Source of the DNA: a virus
Direction: 5' to 3' (one strand)
Virus record (IMG/VR): IMGVR_UViG_3300025118_000014
Span: 1-59,283 of that record
DNA: 59,283 nucleotides
Each line of letters opens with the position of its first letter. The stretch's first letter is position 1. The notes under the pieces were generated by a model. The model saw only the letters and a list, made by a program, of their open reading frames with translations, did no database searches and had not been told where the DNA came from. The position numbers and the translations under genes were made by a program. Below are positions 46,494-54,322 of this stretch, in pieces.

Positions 46494-48221
46494 TTACAAA
46501 GTTCCTACATAGGTGAACAGTCCACGGATAAAATACCCGTCTACCTGTTGGTTATACCCGTCATGGGGCCGTTCTGTTTCACGTATCAGCCCTTTAGGTG
46601 AAAATCCATCCCGGTGTATCCTGGTATGTTGCAGTTTCGTCCTTACTAATTCGTACATTTGGGCAGCGTCAGAATAACCGTTCCTGGAGTACACGTAAAC
46701 TGCCACATTAACGGTTTGAACTCCGCCATGCCATCTGGCGTTACCGGAGATGGCCTCGACTATAATCCGAGGCATCTTGACTGATGATCCGTCGTCTCCG
46801 GGCTTCACTTGCTCGTGAGTTCCGACAATGCGTCCGTCTACGTGGTCGACCAATTCGTCAATCTCGAATAGCTCTCTAACGATCAGTGACTTCAGCCCAG
46901 GGATCCCCTGCTTTCCGGCCTCGTCAAGAGTGGGCATTGATTCCAGCACATCTTGCTTGGCGATGTTTGATAGGTCCGCCACCTGCACGTACAGGTGTGA
47001 GAGGTCGTCCGTAGTAGCAGCCGAGATTGACTTGTACTTGAACGACTCGCCTTCCAGCATGAAGTCGGCAATCATTGGCCCGTCGTTGTTGTTGTCTGTA
47101 GATCCAGAGTCTCCGGTGTAGTGGACAAGCGGGATTCTTGCGCCAGACGTCTTGTGGAAATTCAGGTCTATCCCTGCTGACGCCGAGTCGGCTTGTTCTG
47201 ACAGGGCCGAGACAATAGGCGCTGGCACTGCGAGGGTTTGCTCAACCCTTGGCATGCGTATGGTTCCGCGCTGAGGGGTAAAGTGCTGCACGCTCATGGC
47301 TGGATTGCTTGCCGTGTATGCCGAGATCTCGAATGAACCTGCGGCATTCACCGCGTTTGTGGCTGCAATATTTGTCTGGACGCCCTGCATGGTTGACGCT
47401 AGACCATTTCCTGGCCGCACTATGGGTATTTGACTGTGCAGTCTTCCGTTGCTTGCTTCGCTGTACCAGGACAAGTGCATCATTGTGTGATCGAAGTCTA
47501 GCGGCTTTGGATTGCCATCCCAGTCGATGATGGTGTGCTGCGTGTAGCTTAGTGGGTTCTCGAAGTCAGGAACAACATTAGTGTGGGTGAAATCCTGCCT
47601 GTAAACTTCCCACTCAGACCCCCACTCGATAACCTGAAGCGTTGTGGTCATGGCTGCATTCAGCACGAAGCCGAAGTTGGAGAACTTTTTAACCTCAAGG
47701 TCGGTGTTGCTTGTAAGGATCTCACGAGTAATGTTAGAACCCAGGGCGGAACCCCCTCCAGCACCTGCTCCCCACATTCCTCCGACTACCCAGCACTGCT
47801 TGAAGTCAGAGACCCCGGACACGGTCTCGGAGTACGTGACGATCCCTGTGGATGTTGTTGCTGGATGATTGATGACCTTGGTGTCGCAAAGCCTGAAGCC
47901 ATTAGGGTCCGACCCATCCAGGCACTCCGTGATTGTCATGTGCACGCGTGGCGCTCTGGATGTGTTGGACTGGTTCTCGATAACTAGAAAGTTGCCGCCA
48001 GACGATCCGAGATCACCAGAACCATATGGGTCTGCAATAACCCGGAAGCTCGCCCGGCTTGGCTGATAGCCTTCGTTATTATCGGGATCAGGCGCACAAT
48101 GGAATACCACAAAGTAATTGCTAGACAGCGTTTGATCAAGCGGGACAACATGAAACCTCCTCAACTCGTCAACAACGTGATGCAGCTTAATTTGTGTTAC
48201 TCTAAATAGGTTTCTGCTCAT
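46494..48221 (-). CDS. Tail terminator fused to a duplicated tail domain, 575 aa
   Basis: Start behind CGGAG. The first ~200 residues (LFRVTQIKLHHVVDELRRFHVVPLDQTLSSNYFVVFHC...HMTITECLDGSDPNGFRLCDTKVINHPATTSTGIVTYSETVSGVSDFKQCWVVGGMWG) match the start of the 1515-residue tail tip protein, a duplicated domain. The last ~135 residues (RIIVEAISGNARWHGGVQTVNVAVYVYSRNGYSDAAQMYELVRTKLQHTRIHRDGFSPKGLIRETERPHDGYNQQVDGYFIRGLFTYVGTL) look like the small tail terminator (completion) proteins that usually stand alone at this position. So a terminator appears fused to an external domain. Confidence 0.7.
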   Translation of the reverse strand: MSRNLFRVTQIKLHHVVDELRRFHVVPLDQTLSSNYFVVFHCAPDPDNNEGYQPSRASFRVIADPYGSGDLGSSGGNFLVIENQSNTSRAPRVHMTITECLDGSDPNGFRLCDTKVINHPATTSTGIVTYSETVSGVSDFKQCWVVGGMWGAGAGGGSALGSNITREILTSNTDLEVKKFSNFGFVLNAAMTTTLQVIEWGSEWEVYRQDFTHTNVVPDFENPLSYTQHTIIDWDGNPKPLDFDHTMMHLSWYSEASNGRLHSQIPIVRPGNGLASTMQGVQTNIAATNAVNAAGSFEISAYTASNPAMSVQHFTPQRGTIRMPRVEQTLAVPAPIVSALSEQADSASAGIDLNFHKTSGARIPLVHYTGDSGSTDNNNDGPMIADFMLEGESFKYKSISAATTDDLSHLYVQVADLSNIAKQDVLESMPTLDEAGKQGIPGLKSLIVRELFEIDELVDHVDGRIVGTHEQVKPGDDGSSVKMPRIIVEAISGNARWHGGVQTVNVAVYVYSRNGYSDAAQMYELVRTKLQHTRIHRDGFSPKGLIRETERPHDGYNQQVDGYFIRGLFTYVGTL

Positions 48222-48246
48222 CAGTCGCTCCGATTAGATCAGGAGT

Positions 48247-48256
48247 GTTATACCCC
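48247..48256 (-). promoter_or_regulatory. Late-type box GGGGTATAAC
   Basis: 26 bases before the tail terminator gene. Confidence 0.6.
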
Positions 48257-48260
48257 TGGA

Positions 48261-48926
48261 TCATTTAAATGACCACCTGACATCCAACTTTCCGAACCTC
48301 CCTTTCGGCCCTCGCTCCCTGATTGTGTCAACCATGGCCTTCTTCATCTTTTTAACGGTCCCTGGCTCGTTCAATGTCTCGTTGATAACGTCTCGGCCCC
48401 GAAGAACCCTAGTTCCGTCTATCACATACTTGGCGTATGGGGCCACCGCCTCATCAAACTTGACCTCATACGTCGAACCGTGCTGGTTGCCCCTGCTCAC
48501 AACTCTTAAAGCGTCAAGCATCCTACCATCTTGATCGTGAATCTCGTAGGGCTTCATTCCGCCAATTCTTGTCGACCCCGCTCCATGCCTCTTAGCGTAA
48601 GGGTGATCCATTCTCTGCAGGTCGCTTTTCGAGTGCTTTGTGCTAGACATGTTCTCCCGAACTGCCTGATGCAGGACCTCCGCTGCTGCACGCATCGCCT
48701 GTCTGCCCGCCTGCTTCACCTTTCTAATGTCCCTTTTTGTTGATCTGAGCGTCAATCGGTACGAGTCCATGTCAAGAACCAGCTTGACGTCTCCCATTCC
48801 TTTATCGGACGGACTGCCCCCCGAAGTCAGGCCTCGAACCGCGCTCCTTCCGAACCTAGTAGCGAACTTCTTGCTCGCCTGACTTGTGATCAGCCTTCCT
48901 GCTGCAGCTATAAGTGGGATGGCCAT
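48261..48926 (-). CDS. HK97 gp10-like head-tail connector component, 221 aa
   Basis: Start behind GGAGTACC. Contains a helical middle (RDIRKVKQAGRQAMRAAAEVLHQAVRENMS) and an end (DEAVAPYAKYVIDGTRVLRGRDVINETLNEPGTVKKMKKAMVDTIRERGPKGRFG) typical of HK97-gp10/minor tail or head-tail completion proteins, in which HGT----AKYVIDGT-VLRGRDVI is a common pattern. It stands directly before the tail terminator, the conserved position. The first 40 residues are basic and probably disordered. Confidence 0.75.
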   Translation of the reverse strand: MAIPLIAAAGRLITSQASKKFATRFGRSAVRGLTSGGSPSDKGMGDVKLVLDMDSYRLTLRSTKRDIRKVKQAGRQAMRAAAEVLHQAVRENMSSTKHSKSDLQRMDHPYAKRHGAGSTRIGGMKPYEIHDQDGRMLDALRVVSRGNQHGSTYEVKFDEAVAPYAKYVIDGTRVLRGRDVINETLNEPGTVKKMKKAMVDTIRERGPKGRFGKLDVRWSFK

Positions 48927-48952
48927 AAGGGGGTACTCCGAGTAACTGCTCG

Positions 48953-48962
48953 GTTATATCCC
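48953..48962 (-). promoter_or_regulatory. Late-type box variant GGGATATAAC
   Basis: 27 bases before the gp10-like gene. One base differs from the consensus in the G-run. Confidence 0.5.
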
Positions 48963-50767
48963 TATTCGAAGGAAGGCACCTCAAAAGAAATCCCTGGCAG
49001 AGGCAGGCCCTTCTCCCGCAGTCCCTTTGGAGTGCCGAGCAGGGGTCGTTCTGGAGCCAGCTTTGTCAGGACTTCGTGAAGCGCCTTTGTTGATTCGTGT
49101 GAACCGTGACCCTGCGAGATCCGGTCAAGGACATTCCCATAATAACGCTTAGCTTCTCTAAGGTGATATGATCCAAGTTCTCGGTGTGGCAGGTACGATC
49201 CCCCGGAGCACTTGACCCCGTTTTGGTAGCACTCGACGGCCTCATCAATGGAACCATCGTTCTCACACTGCAAGCCAAGCGCAACCCACGCCTGCACGCA
49301 GTCCTTGTCATGCTTCAACTCTTCCAGTAGCAGGGCCGTGTACTTGGCCAGCTTGGCGTCAATCTGTTCATCGTCCATGGCTTGGCCTGTATTGACCATG
49401 ATGAAAGGAGCATACTGGCACTTAGGGTGGATGCCCGCTCCACGGATGTTGTTCAAGGAATCTCCAAAACCCTCGTGGATCCTGCCATTCATCCGCATGG
49501 TTCCGTTTCCGTCCAGCCTAGTCATGCGCAGGGTCTCGGACTCGCTTGATTGACCGTCCCGCTGAATGTTCTCGAACTTGACCATCCATCCCCAACAGTT
49601 AGTAATGTCTGCCATTCTGCGAATGTCACGAGCCATTTGCTGCCAGTCTTCACATACCTCGTCAGGGTCGAAGAATAACGCCCAAGCGCATCCCTTGGAC
49701 TCAAGGTAATCGATTCCCGCGTTACGGGCTTCAGCCAAGTGCTTGTCTAGCGGCTTGTAGATCAACTCGGCCTTGTATAACTCAACAACCTTAAGCATCT
49801 CGTCGCTGATCTTATCTTTATCGCCCGTCCATACGACGGCTATATGATCAACGATACTGTAAAGCTCGTCAAAGAGCCTCACATAGTCCTCTGGGCTTTC
49901 TTTCTCGTATGCGAGAACGTGGAGCCCAATTCCGTTCTTAGACACCACCTTGCCCATCTGTAGGCCCTCGTCGTCCAATATATACGTGTGATTCACTCCC
50001 GGCTGCTCCTGTCTTGCGCGCATAAAGGCTCTGACCCGGTCGTCCTGGTTTACAAGGCCGTAAGAGCGTGTACGAACAGCGCATTCTTTAGCAAGCGCTT
50101 CGCCCTCGATTTCCGCGTTGCGGTACATCTTGATGCTTCCCTGCTGACCGCGATACTTGTTGTTGTCTCCCCACGGAGCGTCAACTCGATATAGGCTCGT
50201 GCTATCCCAGTGTGTGTACCAAGACATTCCGTAGCCCATTACGTTGGGGTTAGGGTGGGTCATCAGTCGCTCGATGTGTTCTCGCCCGATTCGGTCTTCG
50301 AGAACGTCGTCCTGATCCAGATACATGATCCAGTCAGGCTCGGTCTCTTTCGCCACTTCCATGGCGCCAGCCATCTCTAGCTCAGGGGAGAAGTCGCCCT
50401 GGTACAATTTGGCCTCTGCACGCTTAGCGATGTTGCCCTTGGTCTTCCCTGCGATAGAAGCAACCCACCCGGCAGTAGCCTTTCGGATCGCTTCAATCTC
50501 ACCCTTAGCGCAAACTTGGAACCAAGTCAGATCGTCCCTGGACCAGTTGGATTCATTCTCCTTCCAGTCGCTGGCCTCTGATGCCGACAGAGGATTGTCC
50601 ACCAAGAGGATCGCGATAGCGTCTGCTACCGTACATGATTTCTGGATGCTAGACTTTAGCGTGAAGATGTCGTGCGCAGACATCAGTCTGGCCTTGTACA
50701 GAACTGTGAGCGTCTGCTCTGCCTGCGTAGACTCCTGGTTCTTAGAATAAAGTGATAGCTTAGACAT
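48962..50767 (-). CDS. Two-domain glycosyltransferase with TPR-like end, 601 aa
   Basis: Start behind GAGGAGGACTA. Two GT-A-type regions: the first near residues 90-200 with DxD-like DQDD at 151-154 (WIMYLDQDDVLEDRIGREH), the second from about 278 (GIGLHVLAYEKESPEDYVRLFDELYSIVDHIAVVWTGDKD...KPLDKHLAEARNAGIDYLES...WALFFDPDEVCED) with DPDE at 367-370, typical of family 2 transferases. After about residue 475, a helical repeat region resembles tetratricopeptide repeats (VQAWVALGLQCENDGSIDEAVECYQNGVKCSGGSYLPHRELGSYHLREAKRYYG). It may decorate virion or host surface. Inserted between connector genes. Confidence 0.8.
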   Translation of the reverse strand: MSKLSLYSKNQESTQAEQTLTVLYKARLMSAHDIFTLKSSIQKSCTVADAIAILLVDNPLSASEASDWKENESNWSRDDLTWFQVCAKGEIEAIRKATAGWVASIAGKTKGNIAKRAEAKLYQGDFSPELEMAGAMEVAKETEPDWIMYLDQDDVLEDRIGREHIERLMTHPNPNVMGYGMSWYTHWDSTSLYRVDAPWGDNNKYRGQQGSIKMYRNAEIEGEALAKECAVRTRSYGLVNQDDRVRAFMRARQEQPGVNHTYILDDEGLQMGKVVSKNGIGLHVLAYEKESPEDYVRLFDELYSIVDHIAVVWTGDKDKISDEMLKVVELYKAELIYKPLDKHLAEARNAGIDYLESKGCAWALFFDPDEVCEDWQQMARDIRRMADITNCWGWMVKFENIQRDGQSSESETLRMTRLDGNGTMRMNGRIHEGFGDSLNNIRGAGIHPKCQYAPFIMVNTGQAMDDEQIDAKLAKYTALLLEELKHDKDCVQAWVALGLQCENDGSIDEAVECYQNGVKCSGGSYLPHRELGSYHLREAKRYYGNVLDRISQGHGSHESTKALHEVLTKLAPERPLLGTPKGLREKGLPLPGISFEVPSFE

Positions 50768-50792
50768 TAGTCCTCCTCATTTGTTCAATAGG

Positions 50793-50802
50793 GTTATACC
50801 CC
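50793..50802 (-). promoter_or_regulatory. Hybrid late-type box plus consensus -35
   Basis: GGGGTATAAC 26 bases before the glycosyltransferase. Exactly 17 bases upstream of TATAAC there is a perfect TTGACA (about 50815-50820), so this accessory gene could be read by both sigma-70 and the late factor. Confidence 0.6.
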
Positions 50803-50823
50803 TACAGAGGAAGGTTGTCAAGC

Positions 50824-51462
50824 CTATTCCTGGCTTTCAGGGTCTCCGTGATCTCTCTTGACGCATACGACTTCCCAGTGGTGGAATCGTCTTCCCCCAC
50901 GGTATATCTTGATCCCGGACACAAGCCACTCCTCGCCCGTATCGTCATCGACTATAAAGTCTCCAACCAATGGAGTGAAGTCTGTGGTGTGCTGGATGGC
51001 GATCATGCAGCTAGAGTCAGCGCGTACGCCCAGCTTGACGGTGTTGACCTCTTGTTCTCCACGGTAGCTGATTGCTCCACGAGTGTTGGCAACAACTGTC
51101 GAGTCCAAGCCTATAACCGCTGACCCGTCAGAACCGGACACTCTCAGGTCTATGGTTGCGCCAGAAATTCCAAGGTCACCCTGCACGCTCGTGATCTCTG
51201 CAAGCGTCTTGTCTCCAACGAACCAGCCATTTCTCTCAACCAGTATATCTTCAGTCAACGGACTGCCAGCAGCGTCTATCCCGCTAACATGCAGAACGCC
51301 TGAACCAGAAACACCTGAAGCCTTCCCCTTGATAAAGGAAGGCACTGAAGGCGTGTAGCTAACTGGCTGAATCAGTCCAGTCAAGACGATGTCTGACGAC
51401 GCAACGCTGGAGCCCTCCCTCTTGATTGTGAGATTGCTTGAGGCTAAGCTAAAGATCGACAT
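50824..51462 (-). CDS. Head-tail connector/closure candidate, 212 aa
   Basis: ATG at 51462 behind GGAGTGCCC; an ATG six bases earlier is the alternative. A beta-rich protein (MSIFSLASSNLTIKREGSSVASSDIVLTGLIQPVSYTPSVPSFIKGKASGVSGSGVLHVSGIDAAGSPLTEDILVERNGWFVGDKTLAEITSVQGDLGISGATIDLRVSG), with a C-terminal end (YRGEQEVNTVKLGVRADSSCMIAIQHTTDFTPLVGDFIVDDDTGEEWLVSGIKIYRGGRRFHHWEVVCVKR) in the style of head-closure proteins: beta-barrel with a long strand pair. The family is not certain. A late-type box precedes it. Confidence 0.55.
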   Translation of the reverse strand: MSIFSLASSNLTIKREGSSVASSDIVLTGLIQPVSYTPSVPSFIKGKASGVSGSGVLHVSGIDAAGSPLTEDILVERNGWFVGDKTLAEITSVQGDLGISGATIDLRVSGSDGSAVIGLDSTVVANTRGAISYRGEQEVNTVKLGVRADSSCMIAIQHTTDFTPLVGDFIVDDDTGEEWLVSGIKIYRGGRRFHHWEVVCVKRDHGDPESQE

Positions 51463-51486
51463 GGGCACTCCACTTGGTTCGAAGTG

Positions 51487-51496
51487 GTTATACCCC
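51487..51496 (-). promoter_or_regulatory. Late-type box GGGGTATAAC
   Basis: 25 bases before the 212-residue gene. No -35 element. Confidence 0.6.
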
Positions 51497-51512
51497 TGCC
51501 AATACGTTTAGC

Positions 51513-52013
51513 TTAACGGCTGCGAGTCTTATTGAAGTGCTCAACCAGCGAATAACCAAACGGGTAGCACCTGTGTACCCTGCCACCATTGTACTCACAC
51601 TTCTTTAGGTGAGCCATGAAGATGGCGAAATCATATGGGCACTCGAAGATTACTTCGTTGGCCTGCTGCTCAGAGACCCAATGTCCGTTCGCGCTGCGCT
51701 TGCGGAACAAAGTTCCCCCAGCACGGATTGCTTCGTGCTCTCTGACGGTCCCTTCAAGTATAGTGACGAACTCGATTCCGCCGTCAATCTCACCACTTGC
51801 GCCAGACTTGTTCTTGTACGACAAGCCCTCGCCACTGACGTGGAAGACGGCCTTCTCGTAATCAACTCCAGCCTCGGCCCTGTTGTAGAACAGCACTAAG
51901 GTCAGAGATTTGCTACGCTGCTGCAGTATGATGTTCGGAACGAACGAGGAGTCCGTCATCTGGAACCCCATCTGAGTCGCCTTGTTTGTGATCCTAAATA
52001 GTTTGTCTGACAT
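51513..52013 (-). CDS. Unknown accessory protein, 166 aa
   Basis: Start behind GGAGGAAAC. Contains MSDKLFRITNKATQMGFQMTDSSFVPNIILQQRSKSLTLVLFYNRAEAGVDYEKAVFHVSGEG, then KKCEYNGGRVHRCYPFGYSLVEHFNKTRSR. It looks like a small alpha/beta domain with a conserved-looking basic end. No family is recognised. Unlike the connector genes around it, it has a sigma-70 promoter (52037-52065), which groups it with the epimerase gene as an accessory (moron-type) unit. Confidence 0.65.
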   Translation of the reverse strand: MSDKLFRITNKATQMGFQMTDSSFVPNIILQQRSKSLTLVLFYNRAEAGVDYEKAVFHVSGEGLSYKNKSGASGEIDGGIEFVTILEGTVREHEAIRAGGTLFRKRSANGHWVSEQQANEVIFECPYDFAIFMAHLKKCEYNGGRVHRCYPFGYSLVEHFNKTRSR

Positions 52014-52036
52014 GTTTCCTCCGGTGTTGTGAGTAC

Positions 52037-52065
52037 GTTATACACACTACGATCCGGACAGTCAA
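52037..52065 (-). promoter_or_regulatory. Consensus-like sigma-70 promoter
   Basis: TTGACT (52060-52065), 17 bases, TATAAC (52037-52042). It begins at the end of the epimerase gene and drives the 166-residue gene; the spacer includes GGATC. Confidence 0.7.
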
Positions 52066-52070
52066 CAACT

Positions 52071-52880
52071 TTAGGAGAAAATCATTAGTTCCCGAGTCAG
52101 GATCGCAGAACCCCTCGCATAGTCAGTGTCGGGCACATAGCCGGTAAGATTGGCTAGGTCGCGGTTCAACTTGCCGTTCTCTGGCCCCTCGACCACGACG
52201 AGTTCGAATGCGTCCAGGTTGTGCCTATTGCTCGAAAGCTGCACGATGGCCTTACACAGATCGTCGATGTACAAGGGATGGCTGTCAGGCTCTCCCAGGG
52301 AAACTCCCCCGTTACGGTGCAACTGGTTATGGTACGCGCGTGATCCTCTTCCTTGCCCAGGGCCGTATACTTCTGCTGGAGACACTACGATGATGTTTCC
52401 AAAGAAGTCCTGCTCCTGCACGTTTGCTAGGTACTCTGCCGCAAAGTTGTGTCCCACCGGATCTCTTCGGTTGTGAAGGTGTATCAGCTTGGACTGCTTG
52501 CCCAGGAAAACACTCTGCTCTCGCCTTGCCTGTACGATGTTGTCGAGTCCCTCAGACAGGCTCTTGAGCACGTCCACACGGTCCTCCGACTCAAGGTCGC
52601 CAGCGCAGTTGATGATAACGTCAGGGTTGAATGACAGCACTCTCGTCCGCACATTCTCGAAGTCCTGGATGTCGTTACCTTCTCCCGCAAGAACCCCAAC
52701 CTTTCCATGCTCTGGCGGTCCGAGTCTAAACGGGACAGAGTTCATCTGAAGCCTGTTTAGGTTGTAGGTCGCCTGTGCGGACCCACGGTCACACACTAGC
52801 ACCTCCATTCCCACGCTATACATCTCTTCTGTTAGACTGGAACCGATGAATCCCATGCCACCAAAAATTAAAACTTTCAT
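52071..52880 (-). CDS. NAD-dependent epimerase/dehydratase
   Basis: 269 residues from the ATG at 52880 behind GGAGGATAAC; the longer reading frame starting 21 bases earlier lacks a ribosome site. N-terminal MKVLIFGGMGFIGSSLTEEMYSVGMEVLVCDRG has the GxxGxxG Rossmann fold that binds NAD(P). The usual Tyr-x3-Lys of sugar epimerases is not obvious (EVYGPGQGRGSRAYHNQLHRNG has YGPGQ-G, a typical post-catalytic motif). Likely makes a nucleotide sugar, perhaps the donor for the glycosyltransferase nearby. It has its own consensus promoter. Confidence 0.75.
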   Translation of the reverse strand: MKVLIFGGMGFIGSSLTEEMYSVGMEVLVCDRGSAQATYNLNRLQMNSVPFRLGPPEHGKVGVLAGEGNDIQDFENVRTRVLSFNPDVIINCAGDLESEDRVDVLKSLSEGLDNIVQARREQSVFLGKQSKLIHLHNRRDPVGHNFAAEYLANVQEQDFFGNIIVVSPAEVYGPGQGRGSRAYHNQLHRNGGVSLGEPDSHPLYIDDLCKAIVQLSSNRHNLDAFELVVVEGPENGKLNRDLANLTGYVPDTDYARGSAILTRELMIFS

Positions 52881-52881
52881 G

Positions 52882-53238
52882 TTATCCTCCATAAAGTTCA
52901 ATCATTATAGACACTATAGTCTCCCTGTCAAGTGGAATTCCTGTTGCACTGTGCGCAACAATGGCTTCAAGTAGCGCGTCCCACACTATCCCGAGCGGAA
53001 TACCGCTCTCCTGGGCACACATGATCGTGTTGAGCATGTTCTCGGACAGCGCTAAAGATAACTCCGCGACGTCTCCTGATTCAAGCGCATTTGAGCACTC
53101 TTCTGCGGACATCTTCATCTTGGCGGAGCATCCCCTTACTGTCGGGTAGTCCGGTATTGAAGGTCTGTCCGAAACGGAGTGCGTTCCAGCGATTACTGAA
53201 AGGCACTCTGCATCTTCCCACGGTGTCCACTTCTTCAC
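52882..53238 (-). CDS. Unknown protein, 118 aa
   Basis: GTG start behind AGGAGGAACC. Sequence VKKWTPWEDAECLSVIAGTHSVSDRPSIPDYPTVRGCSAKMKMSAEECSNALESGDVAELSLALSENMLNTIMCAQESGIPLGIVWDALLEAIVAHSATGIPLDRETIVSIMIELYGG. The first 40 residues (WTPWEDAECLSVIAGTHSVSD...TVRGCSAKMKM) resemble a SANT/Myb-like DNA-binding motif (tryptophan plus acidic spacing), followed by a helical domain. No family is certain. Its end overlaps the epimerase promoter. The late-type box at 53329 lies 91 bases upstream, with a terminator between. Confidence 0.6.
   Translation of the reverse strand: MKKWTPWEDAECLSVIAGTHSVSDRPSIPDYPTVRGCSAKMKMSAEECSNALESGDVAELSLALSENMLNTIMCAQESGIPLGIVWDALLEAIVAHSATGIPLDRETIVSIMIELYGG
52904..52931 (-). 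promoter_or_regulatory. Consensus sigma-70 promoter of the epimerase
   Basis: TTGACA (52926-52931), 16 bases, TATAAT (52904-52909), both perfect hexamers. It lies inside the last codons of the 118-residue gene. It is the strongest promoter in the head-to-tail region. Confidence 0.8.
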
Positions 53239-53255
53239 GGTTCCTCCTTGAGAGA

Positions 53256-53278
53256 CACAAAAGGGGCCGAAGCCCCTT
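53256..53278 (-). terminator. Leftward terminator (UUCG loop)
   Basis: AAGGGGC-UUCG-GCCCCTT followed by TTGTG on the coding strand. It lies between the 136-residue gene and the 118-residue gene and insulates the accessory block from the connector operon. Confidence 0.8.
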
Positions 53279-53328
53279 GAGTATCCTGTACGCGGCTTAA
53301 TGTGCGCGCTGGATCACCTCTCACTGTA

Positions 53329-53337
53329 GTTATACCC
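53329..53337 (-). promoter_or_regulatory. Late-type box GGGTATAAC
   Basis: Overlaps the stop of the 136-residue connector-region gene. It is 91 bases upstream of the 118-residue gene, unusually far, with a terminator in between, so its target is unclear. Confidence 0.45.
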
Positions 53338-53747
53338 TAAGAGATACGTTTAATGTACGACTTAATGTGCTTGATGACTGTTTTTCTTGGCTTGCCGTAC
53401 TTGTTGTCTCCAGCATTCTCTGCGTCAAGCATCTTGTTGGCGTATTCCAGGTCTGGCTCGTGCTCTCGCAGCCAGTTGTCTACCAAGCTGGCAGGAATGT
53501 CTAGCCCGTAGTAATCTCCTGAATCTTCGTTCTTGATCTCTTCAGGGTACACTGGACCGCTGTCCATTACCGCTGGCTCTTCTGGGGCCTCTTTCCAACG
53601 TCGGATCATAAGCGTTCGCTTTCCTCCGCTAGTCTTTGGCTCTGCGTATGCGTAACCATCGTCACCCTTGCGGACTCGGATGACCTCACCCGGCGAGTGG
53701 ATCTTCTTTGGGCACGGGCGCCCCTGTAGCTTCTTTCTCATTAACAT
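53337..53747 (-). CDS. Unknown head-tail region protein, 136 aa
   Basis: Starts in a TAATG overlap with the stop of the connector gene before it. Sequence MLMRKKLQGRPCPKKIHSPGEVIRVRKGDDGYAYAEPKTSGGKRTLMIRRWKEAPEEPAVMDSGPVYPEEIKNEDSGDYYGLDIPASLVDNWLREHEPDLEYANKMLDAENAGDNKYGKPRKTVIKHIKSYIKRIS. The first third is a basic beta strip, the last third a basic helix. Not recognised. Position among connector genes suggests a head or neck protein. Confidence 0.6.
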   Translation of the reverse strand: MLMRKKLQGRPCPKKIHSPGEVIRVRKGDDGYAYAEPKTSGGKRTLMIRRWKEAPEEPAVMDSGPVYPEEIKNEDSGDYYGLDIPASLVDNWLREHEPDLEYANKMLDAENAGDNKYGKPRKTVIKHIKSYIKRIS

Positions 53748-54313
53748 TAGTATGTTCTCCCAGGAATAACGGCCATGTATCGAGACACGATACGGTACAC
53801 GATGGGTGGCCATCCTCCAAAATCGCCCTGATCACCACGCTCGAACTTCTTATAAGAGTACGCTCCGATTGTCTCGGACTGCTTATCGTCAGTCTTCTTC
53901 ATGATGTCCACGGCCAGTAATGTGATCGCTTGGTCGAGGTCTGCTGGAATAGCTGGGAACCCTGAAAGGTACTCAACTGTTACAGTCTGTCGCCCATAAG
54001 CGAATTCTGCAGCCCTGCCTGTAAGGCACAACCATCGGTCGGCCCTGGTGTAGTGGTCGTCCGATGCTAGGGCTGAATCTCCGTTTGTCACGGATGTGAT
54101 AGAGTTAGCCCAACGTCGAAGCCTGAGCGTATCTTGCCCTGACTCCTCAACGTCGTACTTCTCTGTATACGTGGCTTCGGATAGACTGTCTAAATCAAGT
54201 GCTTCAGCAATCTCTGCTTCTGCGGACAATGAGGCTGCCAAGATGATCCCGTCTTGCGACGTATCGCTCGCATTCAGCCCCAAGTAACTTTTAATGTCGT
54301 CTACCCTTGCCAT
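53747..54313 (-). CDS. gp6-like head-tail connector protein, 188 aa
   Basis: Start behind AGGGGTACAGT. MARVDDIKSYLGLNASDTSQDGIILAASLSAEAEIAEALDLDSLSEATYTEKYDVEESGQDTLRLRRWANSITSVTNGD has the DDIK-YL-L and E-Y-V-E--Q--LRLRRWANSITSV patterns of HK97 gp6/SPP1 gp15-type adaptors, which form the ring below the portal. The C-terminal part (DLDQAITLLAVDIMKKTDD...ERGDQGDFGGWPPIVYRIVSRYMAV) also fits the family. Adjacent to the next head gene. Confidence 0.8.
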   Translation of the reverse strand: MARVDDIKSYLGLNASDTSQDGIILAASLSAEAEIAEALDLDSLSEATYTEKYDVEESGQDTLRLRRWANSITSVTNGDSALASDDHYTRADRWLCLTGRAAEFAYGRQTVTVEYLSGFPAIPADLDQAITLLAVDIMKKTDDKQSETIGAYSYKKFERGDQGDFGGWPPIVYRIVSRYMAVIPGRTY

Positions 54314-54322
54314 ACTGTACCC

